NCBI GenBank assembly: GCA_001179505.1
Contig: CDMY01000367.1
Coordinates: forward strand, 1-64,000
DNA length: 64,000 nucleotides
Direction: 5' to 3'
From: Vitrella brassicaformis
Taxonomy: Eukaryota > Sar > Vitrellaceae
Shown here: positions 36,023-46,524 of the stretch, in pieces
Position numbering within the stretch: position 1 is the stretch's first letter
Layout of the letters: every line of letters starts with the position of its first letter
Notes under the pieces: model-generated
What the model was told of the DNA's origin: nothing
Databases searched by the model: none
What the model saw: the letters and a program-made list of their open reading frames with translations, nothing else
Position numbers and translations under genes: made by a program

Positions 36023-37657
36023 CTAGGCTAGCTGGGCGACTCCGAAACTGCAAATAAAACAGGGATCACGGCTGCTTCTTGACCTCGACGGAAAGTCTGC
36101 CACGCCAGCAAACATGCATGTCCCTCCTTCACTGGCTGCCTGGCTGGCACGGCCATTCAGCCCTCCCCTCCCTGTCTGCCTCCTCTGCCTCTATGTGTGA
36201 GTGTGTGGTCACCTGAGTATTTTGAGGCATGTGTAGAATTTGTCCCGGGCGTCCTCCTCGGGAATGAGGAAAAACAACTTGACCCTGTCGGGCTTGGTCT
36301 CCATACCTACGCACACACACACACACACACATGGATGGATGGATGGATGGGGGACATGACTGATGGGCGTCTCTCTCACCGACACAGTGTGGTGCGTCTT
36401 CGGGATAGGGGAAGGCGGGGTTCTTCTTCATGATCTTGGTGCCCCTGTACACACTCTCGATCTGGGCACACACACATGCACAGGCACCCACAGGGGCAGA
36501 GACAGCAGGCAGGACAACCAATCTGTCTGTCTCCCTGTCTCCCTGTGTGTGTTGCATCCATCGCGTCTCGTCTCGTCTCGCACCCCTTTCATCTCGATCT
36601 TCTTCATGTGTTCTGGCACTTCATCGCCGCTCTCCCCCTCACCCTCGCCCTTGACCGGCTCCAACGTGAAGTGCTACGGACGGACAGGCCACCGCACACA
36701 CAACAGTGACTGCAGTGGGGTTGTGAGCTGTGCAGTGCTGTGCTGTGGCTGGCTTACCTGGAGGTAGTTGTCCATTTGGAAGAGGGTCCTGAACTTCCTC
36801 CCTGCACACTCATCCAGAGGGTGAACTTTGGACACTCCTGGGCGGGCCTGTGCCTGTGTACCGTCGAGGTCTATGACGGTCATCTCCATGCCCTTGACGG
36901 CATCCTGACCCACACACAAAGAGACAAACACAGGACGACGAGACACACGTAGGCCTGATTGTGCAATGACCTCTTCGCACACACGAATGCGTGACAGTCA
37001 GTCAGTCAGTCAGTACCTTTGCGAAGTCCTTGACAACCCGCTGCAGACGAGCCTTCTCATTCTCCTGCCCGCCCACAACAGACACACAGTCACACCACAC
37101 ACGTACACACGTACGGGACCGTACGTATAGATACCACTTACCTTCTCCTCAGCGGTGAGTTTGCTGCCTTTGGCCGGCCCTCCTGTCCTCCTGCCGCCCT
37201 CATTGTCGTCCGCCTCGCCGCCCTCGGCATCTTCACCAGGGAGCACCACCTGAATGTGACTCCCGGGCCCGCCTGGCGACGACTCATCGCCAAGTGGTGG
37301 ATTTGCGGCTCCGAGTGGCGGGCTCTGCTCGGGGCCTGGCTCAGACACGCCATTGTATCCAGTCAGCTGACCCTTCCCCAGGGTCACCTGACCCGGATCG
37401 GGGCCGACTGCAGTGACAGACAGACACGAGAGGAAAAGAAGATACCGACACTGCCACTGCATTTGGCTTCTCTCTTTGAAGCCCTTCTTTCGTCCACGGT
37501 TGATTGCGTGTGTGTGCCTTCTCGCAGCCAAAACCTCACGTGAGATGCCGACTTTGTGTCCCTTTGGGCCCGCCATGAGCTGCGTTGACTCCTCCGCCCG
37601 CGCCTCCTCGGTAGGTGTGCAACACGAGCAAAAGAAGCTATGAAAGAGTCCCGCCAT
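36023..37657 (-). CDS. Small PH-domain protein with Cys-rich N-terminus (289 aa, 8 exons)
   Basis: Exons: 37657-37540, 37407-37142, 37064-37017, 36904-36758, 36673-36584, 36461-36380, 36306-36213, 36047-36023; 870 nt. It starts MAGLFHSFFCSCCTP, a probable S-acylation site that would hold it at a membrane. A disordered acidic/Pro region follows. About 145-289 reads as a PH domain: GMEMTVIDLDG, HPLDECAGRKFRTLF, RVKLFFLIPEEDARDKFYTCLKIL. The final helix is completed by a 25-nt last exon, SFGVAQLA then TAG. The intron after exon 1 is chosen by phase (C|GTGAGG). It probably binds phosphoinositide; no catalytic domain is seen. Confidence 0.75.
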
Positions 37658-37866
37658 GGCGATGAGTGATACACGGCGGCGAGAGGACTTCAGATGGGGG
37701 ACGCCAGTGGGGGCTGAGACTGCAGTTGCGAGCTTGGCTGTAGACCCCCAGATCTTCCGTCCTGAGCCTCCTGTCACTCCCTGAAGCTGCTCGGGTCACA
37801 CTTGACAGCGGGCGTTCATTGCCGGCTTCTTTCACCTCCTCGAGATTCATCCGGGAGTGTTCACCA
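37658..37866. promoter_or_regulatory. Divergent promoter, 209 bp
   Basis: It separates the PH gene (-) and the CobW gene (+). No telomere-like motif and no TATA box are seen. Confidence 0.35.
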
Positions 37867-40031
37867 ATGCGGAAGAAGGTTCCTGTGACCATCGTCACGG
37901 GCTTCCTGGGTAGGCATGAAGCACAGAAGCACACCGACACGACGGCAACAGTCATGATCTGCTGCTGTCCTTTTGGGCTCGGCGCAGGTGCTGGGAAAAC
38001 GACGCTGCTCAGGTGCTCATCTCATCCATGCGAATGTGGAGAGATCGATCACGGCAAAGATGCGACGGTCTGTTTGTTGGATGGATTGGGGTTTGTTCAT
38101 TCTTTGATGTATGCTGACAGGTACATATTGCGTCAGCCGCACGGCAAGCGCATAGCAGTGGTACAGAATGAGTTCTCGGAGGAGATGGGCATCGAGAGCC
38201 CCGTCATCGTCGACGACAAAGGGGAGGTCTACAAGGAGATATACGAGCTCCCAAACGGATGTAAGCCTCGGCAGACAGACAGACTCAACTCTCACGCATT
38301 AATCACTCGGATGTGATGTGATGTGATGTGATGTGTGTATGTTAACAATGTGCCATGGCATGCAGGCATCTGTTGTTCGGTGCGTGACGACTTGGTGGCG
38401 ACGTTGGACAATTTGCTGGAGCACCAGGACCGGTTCGACTACATTCTGGTGGAGACCACGGGTGTGGCCGACCCTGAGCCCGTCACCGCCGCATTCTGGG
38501 TGGACGCTAACCTCGACTCACGCCTCTACCTCGACGGCATCGTCACACTCGTCGATGCCAAGAACGTCCTGCGGTGAGTGAGGCCACACATGTGGGCACA
38601 GATTATCGCTGGCTGGCTGCATCGAGTGCAGGTCGGCTTGGGTCTGTGTGTTGTGTGCAGGTGTTTGGGTCACGAGAACTCGTCGAGCCCTCCGTCGGAG
38701 CAAGCGAATGGGCGCGCTGGACAGGGAAAGGGAGAGGGGGATGGCGAGGGGGAGAACGTCGACTGGCTGGAGAGGGTTCGGCAGATGAGGACCGACCACA
38801 AGTCTGCAGAGGCGTCGGCGGGTAGGAAATGGGCTCGTCGCGAGGGACTCCCCACAGACACGTATGGACATGTATACATGTGTGCGCTCACGTGGTGTGC
38901 ATGTGACTCAGGTCTAGAGGTAGAGGCAGCCAAGCAGATTGCCTTTGCCGACTGCATCCTGGTCAACAAACAGGTCAGGGGAACTAGATCCACGACGCAC
39001 ACACAGGCTGAGGCAACGGCGCGTGTGCTGTGTGTTTCAGGATTTGCTTGCCGAGTCGTCGGACAGCGAGCGTCTTGAGGAGATCATCACCTCCATCAAC
39101 CCATACGCACGAATCGTCAGGTGCAGACAGACACACATACACACACATGCACAGATACACACACGTCCATCAGCTGAGCTGACCGTCCTCTGGCCATCCC
39201 ATCCCCCCATCTGTCTGTCAGGTGCACCCGCTCGGAGGCCCCCCTGGACTCCCTCCTCCACCTGAGAGCTCTCGAGACAGCCGAGACGCAGCCACAAGCA
39301 TTCATGCTCGCACAGCCGCCAAACAGCCGACAAAACAACCACAACCACCATGACGACCACCACAACCACAATCACGAGCATCAGCATGATCATGATGAGC
39401 ACCACGAGCTTGAGCACCCACCCAAGCACAGCCACGTGGGCGCCCCCTCCCATGCGCACTCACATGGCCACCCCCTGGTGGACAGCGTCCTGCTCACAAG
39501 ACCGACGGCCGCCAGCGGCAGGGCGGGGGGAGGCCAAGGGCGGGTGCTCAGCTGGGATGCCGTCAATCGGTGGATAGCCAGGATGCTCTGGGAAGCTGCC
39601 GCCGGCAAGATATACAGGTCGGTGACTTAGTAAGTCAGTGAGTCAGTGCAGCCGACGCACGCAGCACATGTGTGTGAGAGATCCCATGTGTGTGTGTGTT
39701 CAGGTGTAAAGGCATCTTCACGGCCATCGGAGGTGACGAGGAAGATGACAGTGACATGCCCGGCGCAGAAGACGACGACGAAGCCCCCGCACTGCAACCG
39801 TCACCGTCGCCAGCAGCAGCAGCAGCAGCAGCAGAGACGACCGATGTCCCCCGGCTGTTCGCCCTGCAGGGTGTCGGAGAGCTGTTTGAGATCGAGCGGG
39901 TGAGGGACAACAACGGCAGTGGCGGCGATGGCGAGGGTGCGTTTCAGTCCAAGTTCCTCTTCATCGGTCGGCATTTGGACCGTGAGCAGCTGGACAAGGG
40001 GCTCGAGCAGTGCTGGGCTGAGGCTGCCTGA
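37867..40031 (+). CDS. CobW/COG0523 (ZNG1-like) metallochaperone GTPase (480 aa)
   Basis: Exons: 37867-37909, 37988-38012, 38121-38260, 38366-38573, 38661-38821, 38912-38973, 39041-39120, 39222-39617, 39704-40031; 1,443 nt. The P-loop GFLGAGKTTLL is split over three exons, and the middle one is only 25 nt. The family signature CICC (NGCICCSVRDDL) binds zinc, and VETTGVADPEPV holds switch residues. A His-rich loop at about residues 260-320 (HNHHDDHHNHNHEHQHDHDE) should bind metal. The CobW C-terminal domain follows (FLFIGRHLDREQLDKGL), with an acidic/poly-Ala insert encoded by a CAG repeat near 39803-39832. Proteins of this type pass zinc to client enzymes using GTP. A divergent gap of 209 bp separates it from the PH gene. 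Confidence 0.93.
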
Positions 40032-40818
40032 TCTGCAGATGGCCAGCCAATACAATCAATACATGGACGGGTTGATTGTTGATGGAGTTAGTTGTGCCTT
40101 CACTCACTCACTGCTGAGTGAGTGACTAGGTAGGTAGGACAGTCATTGAATGGTGCAATGGATGGATGGATGTGATTCGACATACACACATTCGACATGA
40201 CAGATAGACAGACAGCCACCCAGGTGTGTGCGCTAAGTTAAAATGGATGGATCATATATCGAATCGAAGAGGGTCTGGGCCGGGTCAGAGTAGAGAGAGT
40301 GTCACGTCACATCACGTATTGGTGACACCAACTTGGTGTTGGTGTCACCAATCAATCCATATGTAGGTAGGCATCTTGCTTGGTATATATGTATGTACAG
40401 CGGATCGAATACGGAATCAAAGACGCCGTCAAGCCGTCGCATCAATGAATGAACCCGGACAGACAGACAGGCAGACCCCACAGAGATAAAACGCACGCCC
40501 TTCAGACTAACAGACAGACAGACAGACAGACAGACAGATAGACAGACGGACATTCGTCCCTCCAGCAGGCAGGCAGGGGGGCGGGCAGCTGCTTGATTGT
40601 GTTGCTGTGTGGCTTGTCGTGCGTTACCCTACTACGTGAGGAGGGGCATGTCATGGCATGATGTCCGTCCATTCATCGCAGCCCGCCCCGCCTCACGAGA
40701 TGGCCCCACTCCACAAGGCAAGCAGCAACGCGCTCATTCGACACTCAGTGAATAGGATAAGACGGACGGACGCACTGAGAACACGCCTGTCTCGCCGGCT
40801 GGCTGTCTGGTTGGCCGG
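40032..40818. repeat. Convergent intergenic region with microsatellites
   Basis: No gene. (CAGA)n is at about 40511-40548. A perfect hairpin at 40318-40352 is listed separately. GGTAGG and GATG short repeats lie near 40125-40170. Confidence 0.55.
40318..40352. terminator. Perfect 15-bp inverted repeat with 5-nt loop
   Basis: ATTGGTGACACCAAC, then TTGGT, then GTTGGTGTCACCAAT. It sits between two converging genes, so it could be a 3' processing, insulation or small-RNA precursor element. The function is inferred from position only. Confidence 0.4.
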
Positions 40819-43800
40819 TTATAGCGTGGGTATGTTGGATATGAACAGGAAGCTCTCCTGCGTCTTGAGCCACTGCACCAGCTGAGTCAACGAATGGGTG
40901 CTCAACTCTGACACAACACAAACAGACAGACACACAGACAGACGTCAGCAGAGCAGAAGCCGAAGAGACAGAGAGAGAGAGAGAGAGAGGCAAATGCATG
41001 GATTGGATACGATGAGCGGTGTGCGGTTGCGTGCCTGCAGGTATGTGCGTATTCACCTACCTGTCCATCTGGGTGCGCAACAGTAGAGGTGGTACTCGGC
41101 CGTCTGCCACACGAAGAACGACTCGTGCTGAAACAAAGAACCAACGAACCATACAAGGACACAATAAGGCCAGTGGATGGATGGATGGATGGATGGATGG
41201 CCCTCTCTCCCTCACTGTCCTCACCCTTCGCTTGTAGAAGAGCTGACACGGCAACTTGGCTTTGGTCTTGGCCAGCAATGTCTTGCAGCAGTGATACACA
41301 CTAAACAACCTGCACACACACCACACACCACACACGAAACAAGTCCTGCCGCCCATCGGGTCGTAGGTGGGGCAGCTCACTCACTGTTGCTCCCTTGCAG
41401 GTTCCTGGTAGTCTCTGCTGAATGCCGACCCGAAGTACTGCTGGAGGGAGGGGAGGAAGTAGCCCACGTGGATGAACGGCACACCCAAGGTGCTCAGCAA
41501 ACTGTTGGCTGGACGTGACGTTGGTTGGGATGGACACGACAACACATGCAGGACATGACGCACACGCACGCACTGATGTGGATGGGATGGAGGCGTGCCG
41601 TGCCGTACAGCACTTTGTGTGTGTATGTGTAATTAATGTACAGACACCACACCACTTAGCTTACGGAGTGCGTATGGGCAGTATGCGATGGAGGTGCGGA
41701 TGGCGTCAAGGCACCCACTGCTCGACAAGGCCTGAGCCAAGAATGAAGAATGAAGAATGACGCCACGCCACAACCGTGAGACAGACAGACAGACACATCG
41801 GTTCCTATCTGTCTGTCTGTCTGTCTGGTCAACCTACTTTCTCCCTCCCTCCCTACCTCCATCATCCTGTGGAAGTGCTGTGACAGCGCATAGAACTGGT
41901 CGCCGTCCGACGTGGATGACAGCACCACCAGACCCAAATCGCGACCAGAGAAGTTGACGTACGCATACAAAAACGCGCTGCACACAGACAGACAAACAGC
42001 GGCACATGCCGCGATGCTTCCCTCCCTCCCTCTCTCCCTCTCGTTCTCTGTCTCTGGTGTGGGTCACGCCTCGCCCCGCCCACCTGTCGTTGTAGTGTGG
42101 GAGGCAGACAGGTGTCCATGACTCTGACTGCCGCAGGGCCGACGACCGAACCAAATTGATCAGAATCACCAAATCTGACCATACATGCCAATCCATACAA
42201 TATGTGAACACATACACACACACAGGCAGACAAATAGTTCGCCACTCACTCACTTAACCCATGAATCGCGCCTCCCTCTGTCTGTCCGAGTGTACCCACC
42301 TGTGGGGTGCAGTTGGTTCTTGATGACGCGTGACACGGCCATGGTGACCACCCGGTGGTGCGCCAGTAGAATGGCCGCCAGCACGTGGGGCTGCGGATTC
42401 ACACCACTCCCAACCGCCCTAAAGTCCTTCAACGCGTTGGTGGCGATGACCCGCATCGGGGGCGCCAGGGGCAGCGGCTCGAAGCTGTCAACCAGGGCGA
42501 ACATGTCCCTCCCCGACCACTCGATCAGGTTATTCAGCACGGCATCCGTGCCGCCCAGCAGCGCCCTCACGTCATAGGAGGGGCGGGCCTTGAGTGTCTT
42601 GTCGATGCCGCGGGTGAGGATGCATATGAGCTGCTGGTGGATCCGATCCAGCAGCTCCGCCAGCATGCTGTAGGTGTGGATGCGCTGGTGGTGATGCTGG
42701 GGATAGACGGTGGGGCCGTCAGAGGGGTGTGGGGCTGTGGCTGTGGGTGGGGTAACGGGGCAGGAGGGTGCAGTGGACGGGACAGAGAACGACTGGAGGG
42801 CGTCGATGGACTCCTGCCATTTGTTGCGTCCCCTGACGCCCCGCGATATGCTGACCAGCCAGAGTGGGCCCCGCTCCATGAAGGCGAAAATGTGGTCGCC
42901 CGCCTTGATGTACCGCAGTGAGTCGGTGCCCTTGGAGTGCACAAACAGCGACGCCATCTTGGACACAATCGCCGACAGCGTGCCAGTGAAGGCGCTGAGG
43001 CGGTCTTCGCTGCCGTATCGGCTCCACACGGGCTTGCCCGAGTAGGTGAAGATGAGCACGTGGTCGTCATGCTTGTACCATTCAGGCACCGAGTCGTCTT
43101 CGTCCACACACTTGCTGGCCAAGTCGTAGGAGCTGTGGATCTCATCCACCGACTTGCGCAGAGCGAAGGACCGGTTCCGCGCCGGCCGGCCGTCGGGCAG
43201 ACCCGGCGGCCTCCTCGTTTCGCTATCGCCCTCGGGCTGCTCCCCTCCCTTGTCGCCGCGCCCTTCTCGCCTCTCCGCCAGCACCACCTCGCCATTGTCT
43301 GTCGTCGCCTGCTCGGGCTCTGCCTGAATCTCCTTGGCTGGTGCCTCTGCTGGCTGCGAGGGCTCCAGCGATATGCCCTCGAGAGGGCTGCCCTCGTTGC
43401 TGGTGGGGGATGACTCGCCGGATGAGCCTTCATCGTAGCGCAGGGGGACTGATGGGAGGGGAGGGGAAGTGCCCCACTTGACGCCATTGGGAAGGTCTTC
43501 GGCGGAGGCTGCAAAGGGCTCAGATGGCCGCTGGATGTCGTCGCCCTTGCTGCCGGCATCAGGCTCATCAACTCGCTCCTGGTCTGTTGCTGCAGCGCTC
43601 GCTGGCTGAGTTGTGTCCTGGGTGCCGTAGAAGTCGTCACATGAAGCATCTTGTTCACTCTCGAGCAGGATATCCTCCAAACCAACACGTGGCGCCGGCT
43701 CCTCGGCGTCTTCTGCACCCTCTGTCACGCTGAGGAACGCACCCGACATCACTGGCGGATGGACCCGCTCCCGGTCTTCTGCCGCTGCCGCCGTCCGCAT

Positions 43801-44223
43801 GCCTCTTGCCGTCCGCAGGGGCGAGCCCTCTTGGGCATAGTCAGACCAGTCAGCTCCAGCAGCATCCTCTTCGTCGGCCTCATCCTGAATGACCAGCAGA
43901 GATCTGTCCCGCGGCACTGTCGCATCCTCATCTGCTGCTGAAGCTGCTGCTGCTGTTGATGGCTCCTCTGTGATCTCCTCCTCGCCCGTATCAGCAAAGC
44001 CGCCGGGCACGCCAGCCACACGTGCCGCGTGTGAATCGGCTTCGCTGTCCACAGGAAGTGGCGTACCCTCATTTGCTTGAGCCATGCTGAGATCTTCCGC
44101 CACAAAAGCTGCTGCGTTTTGATTCTTCTTTGCAAGCGAAGCGCGCAGAAGGATCGGGCTTCCTGAAACCGATGCTAATCGGGAGGAGGAAGGGACTCGG
44201 ATGGCTTTCCCATATTCGCGCAT
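40819..44223 (-). CDS. MON1: MON1, Rab7 GEF subunit (about 855 aa, 8 exons)
   Basis: Exons: 44223-42300, 42174-42084, 41977-41857, 41731-41665, 41508-41385, 41309-41225, 41127-41061, 40907-40819; 2,568 nt. The N-terminal approximately 360 residues are disordered and acidic. The longin core starts at about residue 375: HVLIFTYSGKPVWSRYGSE, SKMASLFVHSKG, IKAGDHIFAFMERGPLWLVSIS, then LLGGTDAVLNNLIEW, HVLAAILLAHHRVVTM, DLGLVVLSSTSDGDQFYAL and a C-terminal LCCAPRWTG-like strand. MON1 with CCZ1 loads Rab7 on late endosomes and vacuoles. An alternative ATG is at 44085 (MAQANEGTPLPV), giving about 809 aa; the 44223 start overlaps the promoter of the divergent PDCD2 gene more closely. Confidence 0.92.
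41174..41200. repeat. (GATG)n microsatellite inside a MON1 intron
   Basis: Tandem GATG in the intron between 41127 and 41225. Confidence 0.8.
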
Positions 44224-44286
44224 CACAAGAGCTCCCTCCGCCCGTTCCAGCGAAGTCTGACTGGTCCCTTCCTTCTTGTGACGAGC

Positions 44287-45915
44287 ATGACAACAAAGAA
44301 GAGGTGAGGGATGCGTTCAAGATCTACACAGACGTATGTAGACGCACATCCATGATGATTTTGTTTCCTCGCTTCAGTTCCACATCAGGTGATGTTCTCC
44401 TTGGCTTCGTCGGGCCACCCCTGAGTGCATCGGAAGCAACTGACCCATCGGTGTCACGGATTGGAGGCAAACCGGTACGCCACATCAACGATAGATAGGA
44501 AACGATTTTGCTGATGCATGCTGTTCACATGGATTCTCTTGCGTGAGTCGCAGGCCTGGTTGGGTGAGGCACCACTTGAGTCTTCGCTGCGCTGCGGCAT
44601 CTGTGTGGGAGATCTGACATTCGTCGCCCAAATGTAAGCGACCGTGGCGACACTTTAGGGCCCGTCCACTCACTCACTCACTCATTCACTCACTGTGTTG
44701 GTCGTTGGCTCTGTCGATGTCTTCACGGTTAGGGACACCACTTACGAGTCTTCGCACCACCGTGTGCTGTACCTGTTCACGTGCCTCCATCACCTGGACA
44801 CAGCCGCATCGGCCGCATTCCCAAAACCATGCTGCCTCTACACGCAGGGCTGGAAGGCCATCCGCGTCAAACGAACGGCGGCACTACAGGCGACCACACC
44901 ACCGGTGGAAGAAAGGAAGACTGACCCACCTGGGTCAGGTGGGACAACGGGGTCTGCTTCTGAGAACGTGGCGGCGGATATCGTGTCCTATGATGATTGG
45001 GGTGCCAACGTTGACGATGAGCTTGAGGCTCTGATTGACAAGGTCACCAACTGGCAGCCCTCAGCGGCAAGCACCACCCAGGAGAAGCAGCAAACAGCGG
45101 CATCGCAGGCTTCGGCATCCGCTGCTCATGCGACACCCACCGACGAGCCAACATCGTCTCTACCGGTCTACGGCTACTCGCTCTCGGTGGACGAGGAGCC
45201 CTACCACCCTGGCGACCAGGGCGCCAAGAGCCCTGAGGAAGAGAGCGATGAAGACGAGCTGGAGGACGACGACAAGGCCGCTGCGTCCGACGCACACGTC
45301 ATGCAACTCTACAAACGGTACTGCAACGATTCCAGCCAGCAGCCGCCGCCGCCGCCGCCGCAGCAGGCCAGCAAGACCGCAGACACGAAGCGGCCAGAGA
45401 GGCGAGGCAGCACGTCATCATTCGACGACAACGAAGGCAACGAGCGCGACGGTTCAGAGGTCATGGGCGAGGAGCCGTACGAGGCCGACGACCCCGACGT
45501 AAGGGCTCTCCGCGCCTTCCAGCTGCGCGTTGCCCGCAGCCCACAGCAGGTCGTCCGCTACTCATTCGGCGGCACGCCGCTCTGGCTCAAAGCGCGTGAC
45601 AAGGAGCCCGGTGGCGGGGACGGGGAGCGGTGCGGGGCGTGTGGCGGCCGTCGTGTGTTTGAGATGCAGCTGCTGCCCACCCTCCTGACGCAGCTGCAGT
45701 CGCGACTTGGCCATCTGCTGGCCGAGGAGAGGAAGAGAGAGGCAGGCGGCGATGGTGGCGAGACGGCTGAGGGTGTTAGGTCGTGTATGTGGGATTTGAG
45801 TCGTGTGGCGTCTGGGGAGTGGGGCACTGTGGTGGTGATGTCTTGTGAGGCTGACTGCGGGGGGGATGGGGATGGGCGGGTGGAGGAGGGGGTGGTCGTG
45901 CAGGAAGAGGCCTGA
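44287..45915 (+). CDS. PDCD2: PDCD2-family protein (458 aa, 4 exons)
   Basis: Exons: 44287-44303 (only 17 nt: ATG ACA ACA AAG AAG AG), 44378-44474, 44554-44633, 44733-45915; 1,377 nt. The joined start reads MTTKKSSTSGDVLLGFVGPP, then KPAWLGEAPLESSLRCGICV and LYLFTC, the conserved N-terminal zinc-binding half. A long acidic insert with a poly-Pro run (CCG repeat at 45343-45360) follows, and the C-terminal half has QVVRYSFGGTPLWLKA, CGACGGRRVFEMQLLP. PDCD2 proteins act as co-translational chaperones of ribosomal protein uS5 in other eukaryotes. The gene is divergent to MON1, separated by 63-200 bp depending on the MON1 start. Confidence 0.93.
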
Positions 45916-46524
45916 CATACATGACTGACAGGGTCTGTCTGATCGCATACAAGGCACTTGTCTGCTTGAAGAGGGATGTCTGTTGGCTGCATGTGGTGTG
46001 GATTATGACTTGAATGAATGACTTGAAGTGCAATTGCGATTCAGCTCAAAGCATTCAACTGCTCAGAATGATTGTCTTGTATAATCGATCAATGTTCGTG
46101 GCCACGTCTCGATCTCTTGTCTGCAGTGCTCGGTGTCTAGGATAAGAAGGTGAGGTCGTGTACACCTTCTTTCTTGGCCTGGACACCAAAGAGTGCAGAC
46201 AAGAGATCGAGACGCAACACATGACGCAATCAGAATGATGCCCGTGGCTAAAACCCTCACAACTAAATGCATAGCGAGCCGGCCACTTCAGGAAAAAACC
46301 CGCGCGCTCACATTCGTCAACACAGCGGACCCGAAGCCACGCGTGCAACACCCGCCATGCAGAGACGCACTCACACAAACACGCACCATCCAGAAAAAAA
46401 CGTCTGGGGGACTCTCTCGTTTGGCACGACGAGGAAAAAACCAAACCCATTCAGACGTACCTTCTTGGGTCGACCTGCCCACCCGCGTCACGTACCCAGC
46501 CACCAAAAAAAAAACAGTGGTCAC
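45916..46524. other. Convergent intergenic region with a long nested hairpin
   Basis: No gene. 46106-46213 forms a nested inverted repeat (listed separately). AAAAAACCCGCGCGCTC at about 46295-46311 resembles half of the telomere-like promoter motif, although this is a 3' region. Confidence 0.5.
46106..46213. repeat. Nested inverted repeat, 20-bp perfect outer arms
   Basis: The outer arms at 46106-46125 and 46194-46213 are perfect complements (GTCTCGATCTCTTGTCTGCA). An inner pair, AAGAAGGTG at 46144-46152 and CACCTTCTT at 46163-46171, makes a second stem. The whole 108-nt RNA on either strand could fold into a long stem-loop, like a small-RNA precursor or a decayed foldback element. Confidence 0.6.

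Noticed and set aside
46293-46311. AAAAAACCCGCGCGCTC as a fifth telomere-like promoter motif
   Set aside because: It lies in a convergent 3' gap, has a single ACCC unit and is not near any start codon.
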